DNA from: an uncultured Oscillibacter sp.
Lineage (GTDB): Bacteria > Bacillota > Clostridia > Oscillospirales > Oscillospiraceae
Direction of reading: 5' to 3'
Assembly (NCBI GenBank): GCA_910587705.1
Contig: CAJUMX010000002.1
Coordinates: 231,043 to 295,042, forward strand
Length of the DNA stretch: 64,000 nt
Within the stretch, counting starts at the first letter, position 1. The number at the start of each line of letters is the position of its first letter. A program made the position numbers and the translations under genes. Under the pieces are notes generated by a model that did not search any database, was not told the DNA's origin, and saw only the letters and a program-made list of their open reading frames with translations. Positions 24,971 through 34,475 of this stretch are shown one piece after another.

Positions 24971-27721
24971 TTAATTGGAGTGATACTCTTTGCAGGTGCA
25001 CTTCTTCCATTTCAGCCCGCTGCCGCAGGGGCAGGGGTCATTCCGCCCGATTTTCACAACCTTGAGGGGCTGCTTCTTCGGCTTGGTCCCGTCGCCGCCG
25101 ACGTTCTCCACCATGCCTTTCGCCACGCGTTCCCGCTTGACCTCCTCGTCCTTGCGCAGCCGCACGGAGTACAGCCGCCGGACGGTCTCGTCCTGAATCG
25201 CCGCGATCATCTCCTCGAACATGTCCAGGGATTCCCGCTTGTACACGTCCACCGGGTTGTTGTTGCCGTAGGACTGGAGCCGGATGCCCTGCTTCAAGTC
25301 GTCCATGGCGTCGATGTGGTCCATCCAGTACTCGTCCACCACCCGGAGCATGACCACCCGCTCTAGTTCCCGCATGATGGGGCTGGTGATCTCCTCCTCC
25401 TTGCTTGCGTAGAAGCCCTCGGCAGCGGCGATGAAGGCCTCGTCAAAGTCCTCCTGGCTCTTGCCGGACACCTCTCCCTCGGGAATGCTCACCGCCCCCT
25501 TGGCGAAGTACATGCCCTCCAGCCCCCGGAGCATCTCCCGGTACCCGGCGGCGTCCAGATGCGGCTTTTCGCCAAAGGCCAGGCTGACATGGTTCCCAAT
25601 GGAGGTGTGCATCATGTTCAGCACCGTGTCCTTGATGTCCATGCCGTCCAGGACCTGGCGGCGCTGGCCGTAGATCAGCTCCCGCTGCTTGTTCATCACG
25701 TCGTCGTATTCCAGCACGGATTTCCGGGACTGGAAGTTCCGGGACTCCACGGTGGTCTGGGCGTTTTCAATGGCCTTAGTCAGCATTTTATTCTCGATGG
25801 GGGTATCCTCGTCCAGGTCAAACCGCTCCATCATGTTCGTAATCCGATCCCCGCCGAAAAGGCGCATCAGATCGTCCTCCAGGGAGATATAAAACTTCGT
25901 CTCGCCGGGGTCCCCCTGACGGCCCGCGCGGCCCCGGAGCTGGTTGTCAATCCGGCGGGACTCGTGGCGCTCCGTGCCGATGATGAACAGCCCTCCGGCC
26001 TCCCGGACCTGGTCCGCCTCGCTGGCGATGTCCGCCTTGTGCTGGGCCAGCTTCTCGGCAAAGAGCTTCCGGGCGTCCAGAATCTCCTGGTTGTCCGTGT
26101 CGGCGTAGCCCGTGGCGTCCACAATAACCTCCTCGGAGTACCCCGCCTTGGTCAGGTCCGCCCTGGCAAGGTATTCGGCGTTGCCCCCCAGCATGATATC
26201 GGTGCCGCGGCCCGCCATGTTGGTGGCCACGGTGACGGCCCCCAGCTTGCCCGCCTGGGCAACAATTTCCGCCTCTTTTTCGTGGTTCTTGGCGTTCAAG
26301 AGGTTGTGCTTGATGCCCTCCCGGGCCAGGAGCTTGCTGAGGAGCTCGTTTTTCTCGATGGACACGGTGCCCACCAGCACGGGCTGGCCCTTTTCGTGGC
26401 ACTCCTTGATCTGCTGGATGACGGCCCGGAACTTTCCGGCCTCGGTCTTATAGACCACGTCGTGGTGGTCGTCCCGCTGGTTGGGGCGGTTGGTGGGGAT
26501 CTCGATGATGTCCAGGTTGTAGATGGTCCCGAATTCCTCCTGCTCCGTCATGGCCGTTCCGGTCATGCCGGAGAGCTTGTCGTAGAGCCGGAAGTAGTTC
26601 TGGAAGGTGATGGTGGCCAAGGTCCGGTTTTCGCTGTTGACGTTGACATGCTCCTTGGCCTCAATGGCCTGGTGGAGGCCGTTGGAGTACCGGCGGCCAA
26701 ACATCAACCGGCCGGTGAACTCGTCCACGATGATGACTTCCCCGTCTTTTACCACATAGTCAATGTCCCGTTTCATGGTACCGTGGGCCTTGAGGGCCTG
26801 GTTAATGTGGTGGCTGACGGTGGAGTTAGAGGGGTCCGAGAGGTTTTCCACATGGAAGTACTCCTCCGCCTTGGCGATGCCCCGGGCGGTGAGGGTGGCG
26901 GTTTTGGCCTTTTCGTCCACCACATAGTCCGCGTCGATGTCCGCGGCCTCCTCTTCCTTGTTGTCCACCTGGACCACCACCTGCTTTTTGAGCTTCGCCA
27001 CGAACATCTCCGTCAAATCGTACATCTGGGTGGACTTCTCCCCCTGACCGGAGATGATGAGGGGGGTCCGGGCCTCGTCGATGAGGATGGAGTCCACCTC
27101 GTCCACGATGGCGAAGGAATGGCCCCGCTGGACCAGCTCCTGGGAGTAAATGCACATGTTGTCCCGGAGGTAGTCGAAGCCCATCTCGTTGTTGGTTCCG
27201 TAGGTGATGTCGGCAGCGTAGGCCTCCTGGCGCTGCTTGGAGGTCAATCCGTGAACGATAAGTCCCACCTTGAGCCCCAGAAAGCGGTGGACCTTGCCCA
27301 TCCACTCGCTGTCGCGCTTGGCCAGGTAGTCGTTGACGGTGACAATGTGGACCCCCTTCCCCGCCAGGGCGTTGAGGTAGGCAGGAAGGGTCGCCACCAG
27401 GGTTTTGCCCTCGCCGGTTTTCATCTCGGCGATGCGGCCCTGGTGAAGGACGATGCCGCCCACCAGCTGCACCCGGTAGGGCCGGAGGCCCAGCACCCGG
27501 TCCGACGCCTCCCGGGCGGTGGCGAAGGCCTCCGGGAGAATATCGTCCAGCGTCTCGCCGTTTTGAAGGCGCTCCTTGAACTCCTGGGTTTTTGCCTGGA
27601 GCTGGGCGTCGCTCATGGCCTTGTACTCATCGGCCATGGCCTCAATTTTGTCTGCGATGGGGGTAATGGATTTCAGCTCCCGGGAGCTGTAGTCACCGAA
27701 AATCTTTTGAATCAGGCCCAT
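24971..27721 (-). CDS. secA: SecA, preprotein translocase ATPase
   Basis: Motor that drives secretory proteins through SecYEG. 916 residues. Walker A-type MKTGEGKTLVA is near 101-111, Walker B DEVDSILIDEARTPL near 207-221, and the helicase motif GRAGRQGDPG near 625. The C-terminal zinc motif DPCPCGSG ... CTC binds SecB or lipids in other species. The ATG at 27721 begins MGLIQKIFGDYSSRELK, the usual N-terminus; an in-frame upstream reading of 33 residues is not SecA-like. Confidence 0.97.
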   Translation of the reverse strand: MGLIQKIFGDYSSRELKSITPIADKIEAMADEYKAMSDAQLQAKTQEFKERLQNGETLDDILPEAFATAREASDRVLGLRPYRVQLVGGIVLHQGRIAEMKTGEGKTLVATLPAYLNALAGKGVHIVTVNDYLAKRDSEWMGKVHRFLGLKVGLIVHGLTSKQRQEAYAADITYGTNNEMGFDYLRDNMCIYSQELVQRGHSFAIVDEVDSILIDEARTPLIISGQGEKSTQMYDLTEMFVAKLKKQVVVQVDNKEEEAADIDADYVVDEKAKTATLTARGIAKAEEYFHVENLSDPSNSTVSHHINQALKAHGTMKRDIDYVVKDGEVIIVDEFTGRLMFGRRYSNGLHQAIEAKEHVNVNSENRTLATITFQNYFRLYDKLSGMTGTAMTEQEEFGTIYNLDIIEIPTNRPNQRDDHHDVVYKTEAGKFRAVIQQIKECHEKGQPVLVGTVSIEKNELLSKLLAREGIKHNLLNAKNHEKEAEIVAQAGKLGAVTVATNMAGRGTDIMLGGNAEYLARADLTKAGYSEEVIVDATGYADTDNQEILDARKLFAEKLAQHKADIASEADQVREAGGLFIIGTERHESRRIDNQLRGRAGRQGDPGETKFYISLEDDLMRLFGGDRITNMMERFDLDEDTPIENKMLTKAIENAQTTVESRNFQSRKSVLEYDDVMNKQRELIYGQRRQVLDGMDIKDTVLNMMHTSIGNHVSLAFGEKPHLDAAGYREMLRGLEGMYFAKGAVSIPEGEVSGKSQEDFDEAFIAAAEGFYASKEEEITSPIMRELERVVMLRVVDEYWMDHIDAMDDLKQGIRLQSYGNNNPVDVYKRESLDMFEEMIAAIQDETVRRLYSVRLRKDEEVKRERVAKGMVENVGGDGTKPKKQPLKVVKIGRNDPCPCGSGLKWKKCTCKEYHSN

Positions 27722-27865
27722 GATTGTTTGAAACTTCCTTTCGATTGTTCCGCCGCCCGGAAGGGCGGGAATTCCATAATAAAACAAGCATAGCTTACCA
27801 CAGTTTCCCCTGGAATGCAAAGGAAATCAGGGGCGGCCGGAAAAAAGTTTACAAAGCGGAAACGA

Positions 27866-29041
27866 TCACAGTTCCGTGTCCAGCAGCATCCGGATGCGGC
27901 TCTCCACGGTCCCCTCGCCGGTGCTGGCGTCATAGTCCACGCTGACCAGCAGGGCGTCCGGCAGTTTTCGCTGTAAGGCGGCGTACTGCCCCTTGCCGAA
28001 AATATGTCCCGGCAGACAGCCAAAGGGCTGGACGCAGAGGATCTTCCGGTATCCGAGCCCGGCCCAGGCCGCCGCCTCGGCGGTGATAAGCCACCCGTCG
28101 GCCACGGTGCAGTTTAAAGGCGCGAAACCCTCCGCCCGGCGTTTCAGCTCCGCCAGCGGCGGCAGAGTGTGAAATCCAGCCTCCCGCAAAACCGCCAGCA
28201 GCTCCCGCTGGATTCCCCCCAGCCAGCCGGAGAGGAGGCGGTACAGCTTCCGCTGGTAAGCGGGGCCCTTCAGGCTGTGGGTATCCATATAATAGAGGGT
28301 GTACCAGGTAAGGCCACCCACTCCGATTTCGCAGCGCTCCGCGGCTAGATACCGCTCTAGGTTCCAGTTTCCCAGGTGGCAGTACTTTGTGTAAATCTCT
28401 CCCACAACAGCAACTCTCTGCATGTCCCTGGGCTCCGTCTCAATCCGGCGGAAGGAGGCCGCAATCTCCCGGCAGCGCTCCAGAATGCGGCGCCTGGAAA
28501 GGCCCGTCCCCCGGCGCAGGTCCTCCTCCAGCGTTTCCATCCAGCGCCGCCATAGCGCCTCCGCGCCGCCGGGGTAGACCTCATAGGGCCGCACCTGGTT
28601 CCGGGCAATCGCCAGCGCGTCTCCCCACACCGCCGCCGCCAGCGCCCGGCGGATCATCGGCAGGGTGATGGGAAGGCCCGTATCCCGGTCGATACCCCGG
28701 ACGTTCAGGGACAGCAGCGCCACCTCCGGGTATCCCGCCTTGTCCAGCGCCTTCCGCATCAGCCGGATGCCGCAGGAGCCCCGGCATTCGTCTCCGGCCT
28801 GTCCCATCAGCACGCCGCACTCCGCCGGGTCATACTCCCCGGATTCCAGGGCGGCCAGCACCTGCCCCGCCACCAGAAAGACGGGGTAGCACAATTCATT
28901 GTGGAAATACCGCATCCCCCGGTCCGCCAGGCCCCGCTCTTCCCGCAGCAAAACCGGCTCCCACTCCCGGGAGGCGAACGCGTACCGCAGCAAGGGGAAC
29001 CAATCGTCCAGAAGGGCGGGAATCAGCAGCGTGCGGGGCAT
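27866..29041 (-). CDS. COG3581-like protein of the 2-hydroxyacyl-CoA dehydratase/activase group
   Basis: 391 residues. Conserved cysteine-containing segments GDECRGSCGIRLMRKAL (near 88-104) and VQPFGCLPGHIFGKG (near 340-354), the VGEIYTKY block near 216 and SVDYDASTGEG near 370 resemble the C-terminal module of large activase-type proteins (COG3580/3581, DUF2229 relatives). Here the module stands alone, with no BcrA/BadF ATPase next to it. Likely an Fe-S protein; the reaction is unknown. RBS GGAAAGGAGGAGACCGCC. It is divergent from the beta-CASP gene. Confidence 0.7.
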   Translation of the reverse strand: MPRTLLIPALLDDWFPLLRYAFASREWEPVLLREERGLADRGMRYFHNELCYPVFLVAGQVLAALESGEYDPAECGVLMGQAGDECRGSCGIRLMRKALDKAGYPEVALLSLNVRGIDRDTGLPITLPMIRRALAAAVWGDALAIARNQVRPYEVYPGGAEALWRRWMETLEEDLRRGTGLSRRRILERCREIAASFRRIETEPRDMQRVAVVGEIYTKYCHLGNWNLERYLAAERCEIGVGGLTWYTLYYMDTHSLKGPAYQRKLYRLLSGWLGGIQRELLAVLREAGFHTLPPLAELKRRAEGFAPLNCTVADGWLITAEAAAWAGLGYRKILCVQPFGCLPGHIFGKGQYAALQRKLPDALLVSVDYDASTGEGTVESRIRMLLDTEL

Positions 29042-29079
29042 GGCGGTCTCCTCCTTTCCGACGCGTCGGCTGTAAGCGC

Positions 29080-29108
29080 ATTATACTCCCTTCCCCCTTC
29101 CCTGTCCA
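29080..29108 (-). promoter_or_regulatory. Sigma-A promoter of the COG3581-like gene
   Basis: TGGACA (29103-29108), 17-bp spacer, TATAAT (29080-29085) on the minus strand. Confidence 0.75.
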
Positions 29109-29165
29109 GCCGGGGAAAACCGCTGGTCACTTTTTCTAAACCAGGCAAAATCATTCGATTGTTCC

Positions 29166-29194
29166 TTGTATATTCCGCCAAAACGTGTTACAAT
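29166..29194 (+). promoter_or_regulatory. Sigma-A promoter of the beta-CASP hydrolase and rlmD
   Basis: TTGTAT (29166-29171), 17-bp spacer, TACAAT (29189-29194), 32 bp before the ATG. Confidence 0.75.
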
Positions 29195-29226
29195 GATTTG
29201 TACTAAGAGATAAGGAGGGCCTCACT

Positions 29227-30828
29227 ATGAAGCTCAGCTTTTACGGCGCGGACCAATGCGTCACCGGAAGCTGCCACTGCCTGGAGATCAATGACACCCG
29301 CATTCTCGTCGACTGCGGCCTCCAGCAGGGCCGGGACGAGGTTTCCAACGGCGAATTCCCCTTTGCCGCCAACACCATCGACTACGTCCTGGTCACCCAC
29401 GCCCACATCGACCACTCCGGCCGGATTCCCATGCTCATCAAGCAGGGCTTCAAGGGCCGCATCCTCACCACCCGCCTCACCGCCCAGCTGCTGGAAATCA
29501 TGCTGCTGGACTCCGCCCACATTCAGGAGCAGGACGCGGAGTGGAAAAACCGCAAGGGCGAGCGCTCCGGCGCTCCCCGGACCGAGCCCCTCTACACCGT
29601 GGAGGACGCGGAGCGGGTGAAGGAATTCATGGTTGTCTGCGAGTACGGCGAGCTTATCAACCTCTGCGAGGGCGTGGACATCGAGTTTACCGACGCGGGG
29701 CACCTGCTGGGCTCCGCCTTCGTGGCCATGGACCTGCGGGAAAACGGCGTGAAAAAGAGCATCGTCTTTTCCGGGGACATCGGCAACATCAACCAGCCCG
29801 TCATCCGGGACCCGGTGCAGCTGGCTGGGGCGGACTACGTGGTGATGGAGTCCACCTACGGCGACCGGAACCACCCGGAGAGCTGGGGCTACACCGACGA
29901 GCTGGCCCGGATCATCGACGAGACCATGGCCCGGGGGGGCAACGTCATCATCCCCTCCTTCGCCGTGGGCCGGACCCAGGAGCTTCTCTACTTCATCCGG
30001 GAGATTAAGGAACAGCACATGGTTTCCTCCTGCCCGGATTTCCCGGTGTACATCGACTCTCCCCTGGCGAAAAAGGCCACGTCCATCTTCGACGGGGACC
30101 TCCGGGGCTATATGGACCACGACGCGGTTTGGCTGGTGCGCAAGGGCACGAACATGTTCCGCTTCCCCAACCTTCACGCCACGGAAACCAGCGAGGAGTC
30201 CAAGGCCCTCAACGAGGACCGGACCCCCAAGGTGATCATCTCCGCCTCCGGCATGTGCGACGCGGGCCGCATCCGCCATCACCTGAAGCACAACCTCTGG
30301 CGGCCGGAGTGCACCGTGCTCTTCGTGGGCTTCCAGGGCGAGGGCACTTTGGGCCGTCAGCTGCTGGAGGGGGCGGAGAGTGTGAAGCTCTTCGGCGAGG
30401 AAATCACCGTCCGGGCCCGCCTGGAGAACTTCACCGGCCTCAGCTCCCATGCGGACCGGGATCACCTTCTAAAATGGATCTCCGGCTTCCAGAACCCCAA
30501 GCCCCAGCACGTCTTTGTGGTCCACGGCGACCGGGAGGTGGCCCCCCACTTTGCCCAAACCCTGGAAAATATGGGCATCTCTGCCCACGCCCCCCAGTAT
30601 ACGGAGGTCTACGACCTGGCGACCGGCACTATTCTCGAACGGGGCTACCTGCCGGAGCGGAAGGTCAAGGTAGTGGCCGGTTCCAAGGGTGCGCCGGCTT
30701 ACGAGCGCCTGGCGTCTGTGGGCAACATGCTCACCGAGTTCATCAAGCGCAGCAAGGGCCGGGACAACAAGTCCCTGGCGAAGTACGCCGCGGAGCTGCG
30801 GCAGTTGCTTGAAAAGTGGGAGGCTTAA
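29227..30828 (+). CDS. Metallo-beta-lactamase/beta-CASP RNA-processing-type hydrolase
   Basis: 533 residues. Zinc motif THAHIDHSG near 57-65, GHLLGSA near 158, FSGDIG near 181, then the beta-CASP domain with STYGDR near 211 and PSFAVGRTQELL near 244, SASGMCDAGR near 339 and the final RMMBL motif with SSHAD and VHGD near 405-437. This is the CPSF73-like bacterial family presumed to be RNases; the substrate is unknown. It overlaps an alternative GTG of rlmD, so the two are coupled. Confidence 0.88.
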   Translation: MKLSFYGADQCVTGSCHCLEINDTRILVDCGLQQGRDEVSNGEFPFAANTIDYVLVTHAHIDHSGRIPMLIKQGFKGRILTTRLTAQLLEIMLLDSAHIQEQDAEWKNRKGERSGAPRTEPLYTVEDAERVKEFMVVCEYGELINLCEGVDIEFTDAGHLLGSAFVAMDLRENGVKKSIVFSGDIGNINQPVIRDPVQLAGADYVVMESTYGDRNHPESWGYTDELARIIDETMARGGNVIIPSFAVGRTQELLYFIREIKEQHMVSSCPDFPVYIDSPLAKKATSIFDGDLRGYMDHDAVWLVRKGTNMFRFPNLHATETSEESKALNEDRTPKVIISASGMCDAGRIRHHLKHNLWRPECTVLFVGFQGEGTLGRQLLEGAESVKLFGEEITVRARLENFTGLSSHADRDHLLKWISGFQNPKPQHVFVVHGDREVAPHFAQTLENMGISAHAPQYTEVYDLATGTILERGYLPERKVKVVAGSKGAPAYERLASVGNMLTEFIKRSKGRDNKSLAKYAAELRQLLEKWEA

Positions 30829-30839
30829 GCGCCGGACCT

Positions 30840-32189
30840 ATGGAATACTTGAAAAACGGCCAAATCCACACGGCCCTGGTGGAGGGCTATTCCAGCGAAG
30901 GCTATGGCGTCGTCCGGCTGGACGGCGCCGTGGTGTTCGTTCCCCAAGCTCTCCGGGGGGAGCGGGTGGACCTGAAAATCGTCCGGGTGATGAAAACCCA
31001 CGCCTTGGGAGAAATCGCGAAGATTCACACCCCCTCCCCGGAGCGGGCCATCCCGGACTGCCCTTATTACGGCCGGTGCGGCGGCTGTGACTTCCGCCAC
31101 CTCTCCTATGCGGAGGAGCTTTGGGCCAAGCGACAGCGGGTTCAGGACGCCCTGCGCCGCATCGGCGGCACGGACGTTCAAGTAGAGGAGATTTTGGGAG
31201 CCAAGAACCCGGACCACTACCGCAACAAATGCCAATATCCCGTGGGACCCCGAGGGGAAATCGGCTTCTTCCAGGCCCGGACCCACCGGGTGGTTCCGGT
31301 GGATCGCTGTCTCCTCCAGCCGGAGGTCTGCGACCGGACGGCCCACGCCGTGGGAGGCTGGATGAAACGCTATCAAATCCCCGCCTACGACGAGGCAACG
31401 GGACGGGGGCTAATTCGCCATGTCTACGTACGGGCCAACCAGAAGGGCGAGAGCCTGTGCTGCGTGGTCGTCAACGGGCGGAAGGTCCCCCGGGAGGCGG
31501 AGCTGGCTGCCCTGGTGCTGGCCGCCGCGCCGAAAACCCTTGGCGTAGTGCTGAACGTGAACACGAAAAAAGGCAACGTGATTCTGGGGGACCAGTACCG
31601 GACCCTCTGGGGGCAGGACTTTTTAATGGACACGCTGTGCGGCCTGGAGTTCAAACTGTCGGTCCCCTCCTTCTATCAGGTAAACCGGGACCAGGCGGAG
31701 GTTCTCTATGGAAAGGCCCTGGAGTTCGCCGCCCTGACGGGGGAGGAAACGGCGCTGGACCTCTACTGCGGCGCGGGGACCATCACCCTGTGTCTGGCGG
31801 GCCGGGCCAAACGGGCCATCGGCGCGGAGATTGTCCCTGCCGCTATCCGGGATGCAAAGGAAAACGCGGCCCGGAACGGCGTGAACAATGTGGAGTTCTT
31901 CTGCGGCGACGCGGCGGAGACGGCGGCGATGCTGGAAACCCAGGGCCTGCGGCCGGATGTGATTACCGTGGACCCGCCCCGGAAAGGGCTCAGCCCGGAG
32001 GTCATCGCCTCGGCGGCAGCCATGGGGCCGGAGCGGATTGTGTACGTCTCCTGCGACCCGGGGACCCTGGGACGGGACGTGCAGCGGTTCGCGGAGCAGG
32101 GCTATCGGGCTGTCCGAGCGGCAGCGGTGGATATGTTCCCGGGGACGCGGCATGTGGAGACTGTGTGCCTTCTAACCCGCATGAAATAA
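30840..32189 (+). CDS. rlmD: RlmD/RumA-family 23S rRNA uracil-C5 methyltransferase
   Basis: 449 residues. N-terminal TRAM domain, [4Fe-4S] cysteines in CPYYGRCGGCDF near 72-83 plus a later KCQYPV, SAM motif DLYCGAGTI near 303, and the catalytic region DPPRKGL and SCDPGTLGRD. The exact target uridine cannot be told (RlmD or RlmCD type). The ATG at 30840 is listed; an in-frame GTG at 30816, inside the preceding gene and next to GGGAGG, is the alternative. It is followed by a strong terminator and then mobile-element debris. Confidence 0.88.
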   Translation: MEYLKNGQIHTALVEGYSSEGYGVVRLDGAVVFVPQALRGERVDLKIVRVMKTHALGEIAKIHTPSPERAIPDCPYYGRCGGCDFRHLSYAEELWAKRQRVQDALRRIGGTDVQVEEILGAKNPDHYRNKCQYPVGPRGEIGFFQARTHRVVPVDRCLLQPEVCDRTAHAVGGWMKRYQIPAYDEATGRGLIRHVYVRANQKGESLCCVVVNGRKVPREAELAALVLAAAPKTLGVVLNVNTKKGNVILGDQYRTLWGQDFLMDTLCGLEFKLSVPSFYQVNRDQAEVLYGKALEFAALTGEETALDLYCGAGTITLCLAGRAKRAIGAEIVPAAIRDAKENAARNGVNNVEFFCGDAAETAAMLETQGLRPDVITVDPPRKGLSPEVIASAAAMGPERIVYVSCDPGTLGRDVQRFAEQGYRAVRAAAVDMFPGTRHVETVCLLTRMK

Positions 32190-32274
32190 GGATTTTTGGC
32201 ATTTTAGAGGGCTGAAAATTTCCGATTTGCCACTCATTCGCCACCGTAATTTTGAAAAATGGTGTTATCCATTC

Positions 32275-32312
32275 AAAGAGGACTGAACTTCTATGGGTTC
32301 AGTCCTCTTTTA
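32275..32312. terminator. Long perfect terminator after rlmD
   Basis: A 14-bp perfect stem (32275-32288 with 32297-32310), an 8-nt loop and a TTTT run. It marks the end of the ancestral backbone before the island. Confidence 0.8.
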
Positions 32313-32371
32313 TCATTTTTATGAAGTTTTTCGGCCCACCGCCTGTTCAAAGAGATCGGCAGAACGAACCT

Positions 32372-32506
32372 TCATGCCTTGCGCCACAGTTGTAGTCCGC
32401 AATTAGGCTGCACGCCGGCGGCAATGCCGATAGTGATGTTCAGCACGATCTGAAACGGCTTCATAATGACCACAAATGCCAGCAGAGAAACATCTGCTCC
32501 ATAGAC
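32372..32506 (-). pseudogene. MATE efflux pump fragment
   Basis: A 44-codon minus frame reads VYGADVSLLAFVVIMKPF followed by QIVLNITIGIAAGVQP, then frameshifts and stops. This matches the mid-region helix pair of clostridial MATE transporters (K-x-FQIVL-x-IAIG-x-AAG-x-QP). No start and no remaining helices are present. It is a scar. The 60 bases between it and the rlmD terminator hold nothing recognisable. Confidence 0.5.
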
Positions 32507-32598
32507 TAAAACCGCGCCGCATTTTAGGCAGGATGTTGTTGACCACCTTGATAACTACAATGTATAAAGGTCGGAAAGCTAAACGCCTCTAGAGCTAG

Positions 32599-32715
32599 GG
32601 AAAAATCATAGTCCATGCGCTAGAAAAGTTGGATGGAACGTGGACGCATACAGTGAATATTGTTTTCAACCCTGTCGGGGAAATCAATTTCCATTCTGAC
32701 GCGCAATCCAAAAAA
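32599..32715 (+). pseudogene. C-terminal remnant of a large serine recombinase
   Basis: A plus-strand frame reads GKIIVHALEKLDGTW, then HTVNIVFNPVGEINF. This is the last ~40 residues of ICE-type large serine recombinases. The intact paralogue at the right edge of the window ends EKIVVHAPDK ... VHYNFIGEIDF in the same way. Stop codons precede the frame and no catalytic or zinc-ribbon part survives. It marks the end of a lost integrative element. Confidence 0.65.
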
Positions 32716-33103
32716 CCAGTCCGCCAATACATGACTGCTGCGGATTTCCATTCGTTCCAACAGTTCAACAGCATGGACTGTATCGTGGTCATTTCCAACT
32801 GACAGCAGAAATTCGAGCGGGATTCCTAAGCCATCTACAGCTTGCGCGCGGCTTTGCATTTAGTCCGTCTTTGGTTCGTTTGACCGCCGTATCTTCTATT
32901 TTCCCTCTTTTATTGGCACTTTTGTGAACCTTGATACAGGTAAAATTTATACTCAGATTTTCCATATCCGCGTCCGCAGATAAGGAATGAAACACTCTTT
33001 CCAGTGTGCCATCGTCCCTCCATTTCGCAAAACGGGCATATACAAACCGCCTGGGGTCATACATCTCCAGCAGTTCCCGCCACAGTGCGCCGCTCAAATT
33101 TCC
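32716..33103 (-). mobile_element. Degraded IS5-family transposase
   Basis: From 33097 a minus frame reads SGALWRELLEMYDP, RFAKWRDDGTLERVF and SADADMENLSI, the N-terminal part of IS5/IS427-group transposases. Near 32850 the similarity moves to another frame (AVDGLGIPLEFLLSVGNDHD, AVELLERMEI) and ends near 32720 where the serine-recombinase scar begins. Both ends and the catalytic C-terminus are missing. It abuts the 3' end of the LysR gene. Confidence 0.75.
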
Positions 33104-33115
33104 GACGACGCTTTC

Positions 33116-34039
33116 TCAACAGACGGCGCAATCATCGGATAGTCCGGATTCCCGCGCCTCTTGAAGCAGCGCGTCCCGAAAGGTGGCCGCCATTCGGGGA
33201 AGTTCCCGTCTGCCGTGCCAGACTAGGTTGATTTGCCGCGTCAGCGGACGCTCCACATCCAGCCGCACTGGAACGACGCTGTTGATGTTTAAAAAACCGC
33301 TGGTGGGAATGATGGCTATCCCATTGCTAGAGGCCACCGTCCCAATCACCCCGTAGTCGTTATAGCGCTCCGCCACAATGTCCGGCTCAAAGCCATAGGG
33401 CGCGCAGAGATCGGAAATCAGCTTGTTGGTGCCCAACTGGCTCTTGATATAAACGATAAAAGGCTGGTCCCGCAACTCCTCCACCCGTACCTTTTCCCGG
33501 GAGGCGAACGGGTGGCTCTTGCCCACAATCAGCCCCACCGGCTCCCGGTATAAAATTCTTTTTTCCAAAGGGGCAAATTCCCCCTTAGTCTCAAAATCGC
33601 TGCAAAGGCCCAACTCGCTGTGTCCCTGGAGCACGTCGCGCAAAATGGCGGTGGTATATTTATACTCCATGGAAAAGCGGCAGGCTGGATTCTTTTGCTG
33701 AAAACGCATAACCTTATCCGGAAGATAAATGGCATACATGGAAAACAAAGCAGAAAGAAATACCGTGTTGTACTCCAGCTCTACCATGTGTCGCACAGCA
33801 GTGATTCCCTTGTCCACCTCATCCAGAGAGCGCTTAACATACTTATAAAACAACGCGCCGTACTGGGTCAGCGTTACGTTGCGCCCACTCTTTTCAAACA
33901 AGCTCGCCCCCAGCTCGATTTCCAAATTTCGAATCGCCTTGGACAGGGCAGGCTGCGTGATATAAAGCGCGTTGGCAGCGCGGGTATAGTGCTGCATTTC
34001 CGCAACCATTTTGAAATAATGCAGAGACTGGTAATTCAT
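33116..34039 (-). CDS. LysR-family transcriptional regulator
   Basis: 307 residues. N-terminal winged helix-turn-helix (MNYQSLHYFKMVAEMQHYTR, then ITQPALSKAIRNLE near 28-41), followed by a LysR substrate-binding domain. It is divergent from the TRAP/enolase/LarA operon across 436 bp, the standard arrangement for a LysR activator of the adjacent catabolic genes. It probably senses the transported acid or an intermediate. RBS AGGGGAGATT precedes the ATG. The downstream neighbour is IS5 debris. Confidence 0.9.
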   Translation of the reverse strand: MNYQSLHYFKMVAEMQHYTRAANALYITQPALSKAIRNLEIELGASLFEKSGRNVTLTQYGALFYKYVKRSLDEVDKGITAVRHMVELEYNTVFLSALFSMYAIYLPDKVMRFQQKNPACRFSMEYKYTTAILRDVLQGHSELGLCSDFETKGEFAPLEKRILYREPVGLIVGKSHPFASREKVRVEELRDQPFIVYIKSQLGTNKLISDLCAPYGFEPDIVAERYNDYGVIGTVASSNGIAIIPTSGFLNINSVVPVRLDVERPLTRQINLVWHGRRELPRMAATFRDALLQEARESGLSDDCAVC

Positions 34040-34475
34040 AATCTCCCCTCATTACAGCAGGCAACGCCGCACAGGTCCAAAGGCAACCAGCATGTGTTTT
34101 TGCACAAAAATAATCCCATAGTTTTTCGCCCATTTCGGCAAGTTATCAATTCCAGCCGAAAATGCCTTGGACAAGCCGTTCGTTTTTACGGTATACTCAG
34201 AAACACAAGAACGAAGAATACGGCGGCTTTTCCATTTTCCTGCCCATTATTTTAACGCAAAGCTTGGAAAAATGCAATCGGTTCTTTTTCGTTCGCCCGT
34301 TAAGACCCCGCAAATTTGACTCCTGTTTGAACCATAGCAAACCGCCGGGATCGCTTCTTCTGCCAGAAGACGGCGTTTCCTCAATTCCATCCTGCGCATC
34401 TGCCCGGTGGAACCATCAGCGGCCCGCCGCTGGTCAAGCGGAGCCAATTCGGGGAAAAAGAAAGGAGCAATTCTT
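34040..34475. promoter_or_regulatory. Divergent control region between lysR and the TRAP operon
   Basis: 436 bp without a gene. A candidate plus promoter is TGGACA (34168-34173), 18-bp spacer, TATACT (34192-34197). A TGTG-N6-CACA inverted repeat at 34093-34106 is a possible LysR-type half-site pair. If 34197 is the -10, the dctP leader is about 270 nt, unusually long. No terminator or recognisable riboswitch was seen in it. Confidence 0.4.

Noticed and set aside
25559..27793. 744-codon open frame on the plus strand opposite secA
   Set aside because: It is a His/Val/Leu-rich mirror of secA codon bias in high-GC DNA, with no family motif; secA is unmistakable.
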